23,513 nucleotides of DNA from CAUTVF01 sp963541805 (lineage in GTDB: Bacteria > Pseudomonadota > Alphaproteobacteria > Rs-D84 > CASDRH01): positions 1 to 23,513 of the forward strand of contig CAUTVF010000008.1 of the NCBI GenBank assembly GCA_963541805.1, in the 5' to 3' direction. Each line of letters starts with the position of its first letter. The stretch's first letter is position 1. Below the pieces are notes generated by a model, which saw only the letters and a program-made list of their open reading frames with translations, was not told the DNA's origin and ran no database searches. Of the stretch, positions 15,291 through 21,953 are shown one piece after another. A program made the position numbers and the translations under genes.

Positions 15291-16241
15291 ATGAAGACTG
15301 CGTTTGTTTTTCCGGGGCAGGGGAGCCAAAGGGTTGGTATCGGATCAGATCTATTCAATGAATATTCAGTTTTTGGGAATGTTTTTTCAGAGGTATCTGA
15401 TGTTGTTCATAGGGATATTGCGAAAGTCGCATTAATTGGACCTGAATCTGAAATTAATAAAACCGAAAATGCTCAACTTGTCTTGATGTCGATGAGTGTC
15501 GGTATTTTTCGTATTTTACAATCAGAAATTGGCAATGATTTAAATGTATCTTTTGTTGCTGGCCATTCACTTGGTGAGTATTCTGCGCTTGTTTGTTCAT
15601 CTGCGTTTTCTCTTGCCGATATGGCTTTATTTTTAGATAAAAGAGGAAAAGCAATGACAAGTGCAGTCAAAGAAGGTGTTGGGGGAATGGCTGTCATTTT
15701 GGGGCTGGCAAAAAAAAATGTTGAGAATATTGTCAATAAGTCAACAATATCTGATGATGATATGTGTTGTATAGCAAATGATAACTGCCCGGGGCAGATT
15801 GTTTTGTCTGGGCATGTGACTGCTTTGAAACGTGCTGAAGAATTTGCAAAGTCAATGGGGGCAAAGCGTTTTTTAATGTTACCGGTATCTGTTCCTGCAC
15901 ATTCTCCATTAATGAAAAAAGCCATGGATGTATTGCGGCCTAAGATGGATTTATTAAAATTTTCAAAACCAATTATTCCTTTTATATCGAATAATTCTGC
16001 ATCTGTTGAAAGCGATGAAATGGTGATTAAAGAACATTTATTAAATCAAATGGTATTAGGTGTACGTTGGGTTGATTGCGTTAATTATATGATTAATCAT
16101 GGGGTTGATTTATTTGTTGAAATTGGGGCTGGAGTTGTTCTGTCAGGTTTGATTAAGAAAATCGTTGATTCTGGTAATATTAAAATTGCAAATATAAATA
16201 ATGTTGAAGGGGTAAATAATTATGTTCGATCTTACAGGTAA
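15291..16241 (+). CDS. fabD: Malonyl-CoA:ACP transacylase
   Basis: FabD loads malonyl from CoA onto acyl carrier protein at the start of type II fatty acid synthesis. The 316-residue product has FPGQGSQ (7-13), the nucleophile S93 in GHSLGEYS and the catalytic H204 in VPAHSPLM. Length is typical. The ATG at 15291 is preceded by AGGTG. An in-frame TTG 30 bases earlier lacks such a site and would add MFFCSFFRCI, so it is rejected. The 3' end overlaps fabG by 20 bases. The fabD-fabG order is standard, but fabH, acpP and fabF are not next to it here. Confidence 0.96.
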   Translation: MKTAFVFPGQGSQRVGIGSDLFNEYSVFGNVFSEVSDVVHRDIAKVALIGPESEINKTENAQLVLMSMSVGIFRILQSEIGNDLNVSFVAGHSLGEYSALVCSSAFSLADMALFLDKRGKAMTSAVKEGVGGMAVILGLAKKNVENIVNKSTISDDDMCCIANDNCPGQIVLSGHVTALKRAEEFAKSMGAKRFLMLPVSVPAHSPLMKKAMDVLRPKMDLLKFSKPIIPFISNNSASVESDEMVIKEHLLNQMVLGVRWVDCVNYMINHGVDLFVEIGAGVVLSGLIKKIVDSGNIKIANINNVEGVNNYVRSYR

Positions 16242-16971
16242 ATTTGCATTAATAACTGGGGCAACTGGTGGGATTGGTTCTGCAATTGCGAAAACTCTTT
16301 ATAATCAAGGGGCAACTGTTGTTTTGTCTGGACGTAATCAAGAAGCTTTGGAGAATTTAAAAAATTCTATTTCGGAAAATGGTAAAGGTATTTTGCTTGT
16401 TCCCTGTGATTTATCATGTTTGCCTGATATTGATTGCTTTGCAAAAAATGTATTAAATTTAACGGATGGAAAATTGGATATTTTGGTAAACAATGCTGGC
16501 CTTACAAAAGACACATTGATGCTACGTATGACTGATGAAATGTGGAATTCTGTGATTGATGTTAATTTAACAGCTAACTTTAAATTAACACGTGCATTTT
16601 TACCATCAATGATGAAAGCCCGTTTTGGTCGTATTATTTCTGTTGCATCAGTGGTTGGTGTTGCGGGTAATGCGGGGCAGGTTAATTACGCAGCATCAAA
16701 AGGAGGATTAATAGCGATGAGTAAATCATTGGCAATGGAAGTTGCCAGTCGTGGAATTACCGTTAATACAGTAGCACCGGGGTTTATTCAAACCGCTATG
16801 ACTGATGTTTTACCAGATAGTGTTAAAGAAGATATTAAAAAACAAATTCCTTCCCATATACTTGGTACTCCTCAGGATATTGCGAATTCTGTTGTGTTTT
16901 TGGCAAGTGATGAAGCATCATACATTACAGGACAGACGCTTCATGTAAATGGTGGAATGCTTCGTGTTTAA
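16222..16971 (+). CDS. fabG: 3-oxoacyl-ACP reductase
   Basis: FabG is the NADPH-dependent short-chain dehydrogenase that reduces 3-ketoacyl-ACP in fatty acid elongation. The 249-residue product has the cofactor motif TGATGGIG (12-19), NNAG (90-93), and the catalytic S143, Y156 and K160 in VASVVGVAGNAGQVNYAASKG. It ends in ITGQTLHVNGGML, the FabG-typical C-terminus. The ATG lies inside the fabD end with AAGGGG just upstream, indicating translational coupling. A strong terminator follows. Confidence 0.96.
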   Translation: MFDLTGKFALITGATGGIGSAIAKTLYNQGATVVLSGRNQEALENLKNSISENGKGILLVPCDLSCLPDIDCFAKNVLNLTDGKLDILVNNAGLTKDTLMLRMTDEMWNSVIDVNLTANFKLTRAFLPSMMKARFGRIISVASVVGVAGNAGQVNYAASKGGLIAMSKSLAMEVASRGITVNTVAPGFIQTAMTDVLPDSVKEDIKKQIPSHILGTPQDIANSVVFLASDEASYITGQTLHVNGGMLRV

Positions 16972-16984
16972 AAAAGAGTTACGA

Positions 16985-17014
16985 AAAACCGGCAAGCAGC
17001 CGGTTTTGTTTTTG
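16985..17014 (+). terminator. Strong Rho-independent terminator after fabG
   Basis: AAAACCGGC (16985-16993) pairs perfectly with GCCGGTTTT (16999-17007) around a five-base loop, followed by GTTTTTG. It ends the rplU-rpmA-fabD-fabG transcript and faces the convergent ankyrin gene, whose stop is about 12 bases away. Confidence 0.92.
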
Positions 17015-17025
17015 TAATTCAAAAA

Positions 17026-17574
17026 TTATTGACTTCGTGTGTGTATTGGCTGAGTGTCATAGGCATTACGTACTAAATCTGCAATGATCTCTTGATTTAT
17101 TTTACGTTTGTTGATGTTTATTTCGTGCTGGATATCGTTGCAAGTGGATAGTGTTGTTCTTGTTACAATCGCACCGTGTTGTAGCAACAAATATACTATG
17201 TCGATACATCCTGCTATACATGCCAAATCAAGTGCACTTAAAGATGAATCCTGTTTGAAATTAACATCCGCACCATTTTCAATCAATGATCTAGTCGTTG
17301 CATAATATCCTTTGTATGCTGCACATTGAAGAGCTGTCCAATTATTTTCTTTATCTATACTTTTAAAATTTTTTCTAAGTATTAATTTAATAATTGGTTC
17401 CTTTTCAATAGCGTAGCGAACATTTCTATATGCAAATCCAATAAGCTTAAATGATGTCAGATGCTGCGATATGAATGTTATTTCATTAATCAACTGTTCA
17501 TCTATGTACCTGTAGTCGAAAACATCTTTTTTCAAATTACTCAGTACCTCAATACGCCAATCTTTTGTTTTCAC
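17026..17574 (-). CDS. Ankyrin-repeat protein
   Basis: The 182-residue product has two recognisable ankyrin repeats: NWTALQCAAYKGYYATTRSLIENGADVN at about 78-105, and a second at about 112-143 (LSALDLACIAGCIDIVYLLLQHGA). The first 70 residues are helical and charged with no recognised domain. The start is GTG at 17574 with AGGGAGGA five bases upstream. An ATG 42 bases earlier lies upstream of the predicted transcription start. There is no signal peptide, so it acts in the cytoplasm or is a candidate for effector delivery. Ankyrin proteins of this size are frequent in host-associated bacteria, but effector function is only inference. It has its own promoter and is downstream of the cysteine-rich protein gene on the same strand. 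Confidence 0.82.
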   Translation of the reverse strand: MKTKDWRIEVLSNLKKDVFDYRYIDEQLINEITFISQHLTSFKLIGFAYRNVRYAIEKEPIIKLILRKNFKSIDKENNWTALQCAAYKGYYATTRSLIENGADVNFKQDSSLSALDLACIAGCIDIVYLLLQHGAIVTRTTLSTCNDIQHEININKRKINQEIIADLVRNAYDTQPIHTRSQ

Positions 17575-17605
17575 AAAATCCTCCCTAAAAATAGTTAATA
17601 ACGGA

Positions 17606-17633
17606 ACTATAAACATAAATTATAATTTGTCAA
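17606..17633 (-). promoter_or_regulatory. Promoter of the ankyrin gene
   Basis: Minus-strand TTGACA (17633-17628) and TATAGT (17611-17606) are 16 bp apart. Transcription should start near 17599, about 25 nt before the GTG start, which decides against the upstream ATG. Confidence 0.65.
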
Positions 17634-17703
17634 ATCCTAATAAAAATTAATATGTTTTAAATACAGTTTGTTAATTTATTCTGATTATTAAAACCTGTAA
17701 AGT

Positions 17704-17745
17704 CAGTACAATTCCCGGAACTTGGAGGAAAAGGGAATTGTACTG
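17704..17745. repeat. 13-bp perfect inverted repeat after the cysteine-rich protein gene
   Basis: CAGTACAATTCCC (17704-17716) and GGGAATTGTACTG (17733-17745) are perfect complements around a 16-base loop. It lies 64 bases after the stop of the cysteine-rich gene and ~70 bases upstream of the ankyrin promoter. No long T-run follows on either strand, although TTTT lies a few bases beyond on the minus strand. It may act as a terminator, an RNA 3'-end stabiliser or a protein-binding site. Confidence 0.6.
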
Positions 17746-17808
17746 GTAGATAAAAGGAAATATTATTTAATAATCTCTATTATATTTTGAAACAGGTGTA
17801 TAATAGGT

Positions 17809-20091
17809 TTATTCAACAATTAAATTAGGATCGTATACCTCTTCGATATCAACCTCTCTCATCGAATATTCTGGCTCCATCCAGGAAATGCCTCTGGATT
17901 CTGATCCAGCGTTACATTTAAAGCTCCTACTAGGACATTTATAACCCTGTGTATAACAACGTCCAGGTTTACGGCTACAATATTGATCTTTCCAAGATGT
18001 ATATTCATATTCATGATCTCCACATTTTACTCCTGATACATCAAAAACATAATAATCCTCCCACATTTCATTAGCATAATTAGGACACTCACGCCAATCA
18101 TTATTTTTACATGCATCATACTCCTGATCATTACATGTTTTTGTAATCCATGCTGAATCTGCATCATATTCATACACATTATATGAAACCCAATTAGTAT
18201 TATTATAATACACGTTTACGCCATATGATATCTTGGTATCATTGATCTTTTCTTCCTCCGATTCACCTTTATAATAACAAACGGTATATTTGCATTTTTT
18301 GTCATCTAACAGGGATATACTAGCATAATCTCTTGTATTTATCCACGATACCCTATTAGAAGAATAACTCAAATTTCCTTTTTCTATTACACTACTAACA
18401 CTTTTAATTTTCTGTTCATCTGTGTATGAACTAGGTATTTTATTACGTAACCCCTGGGATATAGCATTACTCCAAGTAACATTTTTCCATTCCATACATT
18501 TGAAAGAAGCATTTTTAAAACCTTCTAAAGAAAATTCTTTTAAATCAATCCCCCATTTAATACAAACATCACAAGATGAATTACTATTTAAATTACAGTA
18601 TTTTCGTTTAGAATGTTTATTAACTAAACATGTATCTAGTTGTTTTAGGAAACATTGTTGACTAGATTGATTATTAATACAGCGACGATCTTTTAATGCC
18701 CAGAACCCGGGGTCTACACACTTAGAGCGGCCATCAATAATAGCTCTTTCTGTACAGCTTGCATATTTTTTGATGAATTCTTCCAGCTTATTTGGAAACG
18801 TATAAACAACTTTGTATACATGTGAATCATAATAATCATACACTACGGGAGAACCTTCAGAAAAATACAGACTTTTGTTTGCAATAGCACTAGCATGACT
18901 CCACCAACTATTAGTCCTATTATCTTGTACAAACAGTGAGTTCTCATTAGAATCGGAGGACTTTCTACCCAGTATTAAATATCTATATACATCAACTTTG
19001 TTTAGTTTATGTAGATCAGATTTTTTGACACAAACACCTTCAAACATTACATAATCATCAATGTTAAAATTTTTATCTAACTTGTAATACATATTGCTAC
19101 TATAATTCACATATTCATTATTCTCAGCACAACATGATTTATCTAAATATTGTTTTTCATCACTATCTTTAAAATATTCTTCTGAATATTCATTATTTTC
19201 ATCACAATAAATAGATCTTTTACTTCCTTTCAAACATTCATTCCATTCTTGCCAATTTCCTCCTGTTATAAGCCTATCACATTCAGATTCTTCTATCTCT
19301 ATTTCATTACCCTGTTCATCTTTTACTTTCTTTTGCTCTTTTTCACTTGAACAAGTTTTAAGACAAGAACTCTTATCTTTCATTAATCCACATTTTCCTC
19401 CAGAAATATCTAATACTTCTTTGGCATTTAATACCTCTGTAACTAATCCTTTTATTTCACTACCACTAGTATAGATTTTCCCTGCTTCTGGAGAACTTGA
19501 TGTTTCTATCATCTGTGCATCTTCGTTACGACAAAGTATTTCATCAGAATTATACTTGCACATTTTTTGTGAGGAATTAATTTTACTTAATACGTATGAT
19601 TTATTATTAATTTCTATTATCGGTAAACTTTTGTCAGAATCATGACTTTCATTACCCTGTTCATTTTTTGTAATAAAACACTTATTTCCATTAACAACCT
19701 TATCTTTGTCAACACAACCAAAATTATAATTAAAATTAGGAATAGCACATCCATATCCATCTTCGAACAAACAATTTCTATCCCCAAAATCATGACATAA
19801 CCAGTCTTTTTTGATATCAAATAAACCCGCATGCAATGGCGAAATAGATAATAAATTACTAATGATAAATATATTAATAATAGGTAGTATAAAAGATAAT
19901 ATTAAAATTAGCGATCTAGTAGTATTTCTGTATAACTTAAGAGTATTTTTGATACTGTTAAAAAATAATGATATTGCATTGATTTTATAGTGATTGTTAT
20001 ATTCATAATCATAACGATAATGATTATTGTATTTTATCTTAATATCATCGTTACTACGATAGCGATAAACTTTGTTTAAAATTTTTAACAT
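17809..20091 (-). CDS. Large cysteine-rich secreted protein of unknown family
   Basis: I recognise no family. The 760-residue product has an unusual N-terminus: about 58 charged, Tyr/Asn-rich residues (including two NNHY units), then a long hydrophobic stretch (LILILSFILPIINIFIISNLL, residues 61-81) and a plausible signal-peptidase site PLHA/G at 88-89. The mature part has 35 cysteines spread along it, many Trp and Tyr, and acidic Lys/Glu/Asn-rich segments. Local patterns such as NWQEWNEC, DWRECPNYANEMWED and SWKDQYCSRKPGRC recur loosely, but no clean repeat or EGF or thrombospondin domain can be claimed. No barrel or C-terminal anchor is seen. This suggests a disulphide-bonded exported protein. 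The ATG has GGAGGGG four bases upstream. Expression probably depends on the poly-G promoter at 20200-20226. Confidence 0.8.
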   Translation of the reverse strand: MLKILNKVYRYRSNDDIKIKYNNHYRYDYEYNNHYKINAISLFFNSIKNTLKLYRNTTRSLILILSFILPIINIFIISNLLSISPLHAGLFDIKKDWLCHDFGDRNCLFEDGYGCAIPNFNYNFGCVDKDKVVNGNKCFITKNEQGNESHDSDKSLPIIEINNKSYVLSKINSSQKMCKYNSDEILCRNEDAQMIETSSSPEAGKIYTSGSEIKGLVTEVLNAKEVLDISGGKCGLMKDKSSCLKTCSSEKEQKKVKDEQGNEIEIEESECDRLITGGNWQEWNECLKGSKRSIYCDENNEYSEEYFKDSDEKQYLDKSCCAENNEYVNYSSNMYYKLDKNFNIDDYVMFEGVCVKKSDLHKLNKVDVYRYLILGRKSSDSNENSLFVQDNRTNSWWSHASAIANKSLYFSEGSPVVYDYYDSHVYKVVYTFPNKLEEFIKKYASCTERAIIDGRSKCVDPGFWALKDRRCINNQSSQQCFLKQLDTCLVNKHSKRKYCNLNSNSSCDVCIKWGIDLKEFSLEGFKNASFKCMEWKNVTWSNAISQGLRNKIPSSYTDEQKIKSVSSVIEKGNLSYSSNRVSWINTRDYASISLLDDKKCKYTVCYYKGESEEEKINDTKISYGVNVYYNNTNWVSYNVYEYDADSAWITKTCNDQEYDACKNNDWRECPNYANEMWEDYYVFDVSGVKCGDHEYEYTSWKDQYCSRKPGRCYTQGYKCPSRSFKCNAGSESRGISWMEPEYSMREVDIEEVYDPNLIVE

Positions 20092-20199
20092 AACACCCCT
20101 CCAACAACAAACAAATCAATTATCTAGATACATAAACCTATATATCTATCATTTGTATTTTTCTAATTTAGAAAATTGCCCATACAAAAAATTTTTTGC

Positions 20200-20226
20200 A
20201 TTCTACCCCCCCCCAGAGTTTGTCAA
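20200..20226 (-). promoter_or_regulatory. Candidate phase-variable promoter with a nine-G spacer tract
   Basis: On the minus strand a consensus TTGACA (20226-20221) is followed by a 15-base spacer of six bases plus nine G (20214-20206), then TAGAAT (20205-20200). Transcription would start near 20193, on a 14-bp palindrome (CAAAAAA/TTTTTTG, 20185-20198), leaving a ~100-nt leader. Change in G number alters the -35 to -10 distance; the ideal 17 bp would need eleven G. The boxes and tract are seen directly; the switching is inference. Confidence 0.7.
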
Positions 20227-20581
20227 GCTTTTTCTACAAATTTTGTGATGTTTTAATATGATTTAGCGGTATTATATGAGTGTATAGCTATTTGATTTGT
20301 TAAGTCGTATTGATAGAGTTACAAATAATCGTAATGTATTTTTGGTGAATGCTGTACAGGCATTATTAGGTTTAGATTAAGATAATAAAAAAAGTAGTAG
20401 ACATGGCAATAAGTAAGATGAAACAAAAGATAAATAAAGTAATAAATTGTATTTTTGATTTGTATTGACTTACCTTTATGCTTATTAGCTATTTGTATAT
20501 TTCTATTTGTAGTTGAAGATATGTCAATTGGTGATCTTTTGTAGGTGAGTATAAAGTTGTTTGGTTTTTGATAGCTTATAA
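20227..20581. other. Intergenic region with a small interrupted frame
   Basis: No intact gene is seen. On the + strand, 20276-20380 reads ATG AGT GTA TAG and then 30 sense codons (LFDLLSRIDRVTNNRNVFL...LLGLD) to a TAA. This may be a tiny pseudogene or chance; there is no ribosome-binding site. The rest is AT-rich with no hairpin or tRNA that I can support. The open frame on the minus strand at 20319-20621 has low-complexity Ile/Tyr/Asn composition and is not believed. Confidence 0.3.
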
Positions 20582-20609
20582 TTGCAATGATTATTTTTTG
20601 TGGTATAAT
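20582..20609 (+). promoter_or_regulatory. Promoter of rlpA (extended -10)
   Basis: TTGCAA (20582-20587) is followed after 16 bp by TATAAT (20604-20609), with TGG immediately before it as an extended -10. The start would be near 20616, which fits the lipoprotein start at 20647 and excludes the in-frame ATG at 20587. Confidence 0.65.
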
Positions 20610-20646
20610 TGGCAATATCATTTTGTGTATAAAGGAGAGATTTATT

Positions 20647-21837
20647 ATGAAATTGCATAAACTGAGTGTTTCATCTGTTGTGGTTACTGTCGCTTTTATC
20701 GCCAGCGCATGTAGCCCGTTTGCTCAGCAAGTTGAGGTTTATTCGACATCAAATCCTGAAGAAGATTTGTCATCAGGTGATAATTTTTTTAATGATGTAT
20801 TAAATAGTATGAATCAAAAAGAGCAAAAAGTGCAGTCTGTCGATTCTACCGTGCCACAAGCAAAACCAGATCAATCTCAGAAGGTTGAAAGTAATAATAT
20901 GAAACCGGTAGCTAATGAATTTTCTAAACCTGTTTCTGAAAATGTTAAATCTGATGATGACGTATATCCGAAGTGTGTAAAAGATAAAGGTTATTATAAG
21001 TTAGGAGATGCTTATCAGATTGATGGGGTATGGTATTATCCACACGAAGATTATAAATATAGTGAGGAAGGTATTGCATCGTGGTATGGTCCAACATTTC
21101 ATGGCAAATCGACTGCAAATGGGGAAAGGTTTGATACTCTTACGATGACAGCTGCGCATCGAACACTACCTATGCCATCTATTGTTAAAGTTACAAATTT
21201 AGAGAATGGGATTTCTGTAGTTGTAAAGGTGAATGATCGAGGCCCATTTGTGAAGGATCGTATTATTGATTTATCACAAAAAGCGGCAGAGATTTTGGAG
21301 ATAAAAGAAAAGGGATCTGCACTGGTACGTGTTGAGTTGTTAGAAATGGAAAGTCGTGAGGCAAAAGATAGGGCGCTTAAATGTCAATCAACAGACTTGA
21401 AACATGATATTGTTTCAAGAAATGACAAGGATATTAAAAAATTGGATGATATAAAACCGGTTGATGTTGTTCTTCCAGAATCTGTTAAACAGGATCCGGT
21501 TGCGCGTGCAAAGCCAGATGATTTGGTTAAACCTATGCCAGTTATGTCGCCAGTATTAAATGATGAATATCCATATTACGTTCAAGTTGGTGCTTTTGTA
21601 TCAGAAACTGGTGCGAATAAAGTTCAACAGTTATTGAAAGATAATGGCGTCGATGCAAAAGTTTCAAAGAAAGTAACGTCTGGAGAAAGTTGGTATAAAG
21701 TTCGTATTGGAAGTTTTAAATCAAGGGAAGATGCAATGGATGTTCAAAAACGTGTCAATAAAATTGTTGAGGATACGGATGCTCGTGTAATTGAGAGGAC
21801 GGAGGATGACACAAATGCATTTAAATGGATGCGTTAG
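20647..21837 (+). CDS. rlpA: RlpA-family septal lipoprotein / lytic transglycosylase with SPOR domain
   Basis: RlpA proteins are outer-membrane lipoproteins that cleave stem-peptide-free glycan at the division site. The 396-residue product has a signal peptide with lipobox ASAC (lipidated C22) and a long disordered linker. The double-psi beta-barrel spans about 141-232 (GIASWYGPTFHGKSTANGERFD, TAAHRTLPMPS, VKVNDRGPF), and a C-terminal SPOR domain covers about 308-389 (YYVQVGAFVSETGANKVQQL). The Glu, His and Asp of NGERFD, AAHR and NDRGPF match residues needed for transglycosylase activity in the Pseudomonas enzyme. The ATG at 20647 has AAGGAGAG upstream. A terminator follows the stop. Confidence 0.93.
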   Translation: MKLHKLSVSSVVVTVAFIASACSPFAQQVEVYSTSNPEEDLSSGDNFFNDVLNSMNQKEQKVQSVDSTVPQAKPDQSQKVESNNMKPVANEFSKPVSENVKSDDDVYPKCVKDKGYYKLGDAYQIDGVWYYPHEDYKYSEEGIASWYGPTFHGKSTANGERFDTLTMTAAHRTLPMPSIVKVTNLENGISVVVKVNDRGPFVKDRIIDLSQKAAEILEIKEKGSALVRVELLEMESREAKDRALKCQSTDLKHDIVSRNDKDIKKLDDIKPVDVVLPESVKQDPVARAKPDDLVKPMPVMSPVLNDEYPYYVQVGAFVSETGANKVQQLLKDNGVDAKVSKKVTSGESWYKVRIGSFKSREDAMDVQKRVNKIVEDTDARVIERTEDDTNAFKWMR

Positions 21838-21859
21838 TTTTGATTGCTTTTAAGAGTAC

Positions 21860-21890
21860 AAGCACCCTTTTATTTGGGTGCTTTCTTTTA
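21860..21890 (+). terminator. Rho-independent terminator after rlpA
   Basis: AAGCACCC (21860-21867) pairs perfectly with GGGTGCTT (21876-21883) around an eight-base loop, followed by TCTTTTA. It separates rlpA from secD. Confidence 0.85.
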
Positions 21891-21953
21891 TAATTATTAT
21901 TGACCATTTTTGAGAAATATATTAAAAGGTTGTGGTAGAGAAAGGGTTTTGTT

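Noticed and set aside
15473..15925. Minus-strand 150-codon frame opposite fabD
   Set aside because: It is antisense to the catalytic region of fabD and is a shadow of its codon use.
20206..20214. Poly-C/G run as mere sequencing artefact
   Set aside because: Homopolymer length can be miscalled, so the exact count of nine is uncertain. The tract's position between two good promoter boxes argues that a real G-run is present.
20319..20621. Minus-strand 100-codon frame upstream of rlpA
   Set aside because: It has low-complexity Ile/Tyr/Asn composition, no ribosome-binding site, and it overlaps the rlpA promoter.
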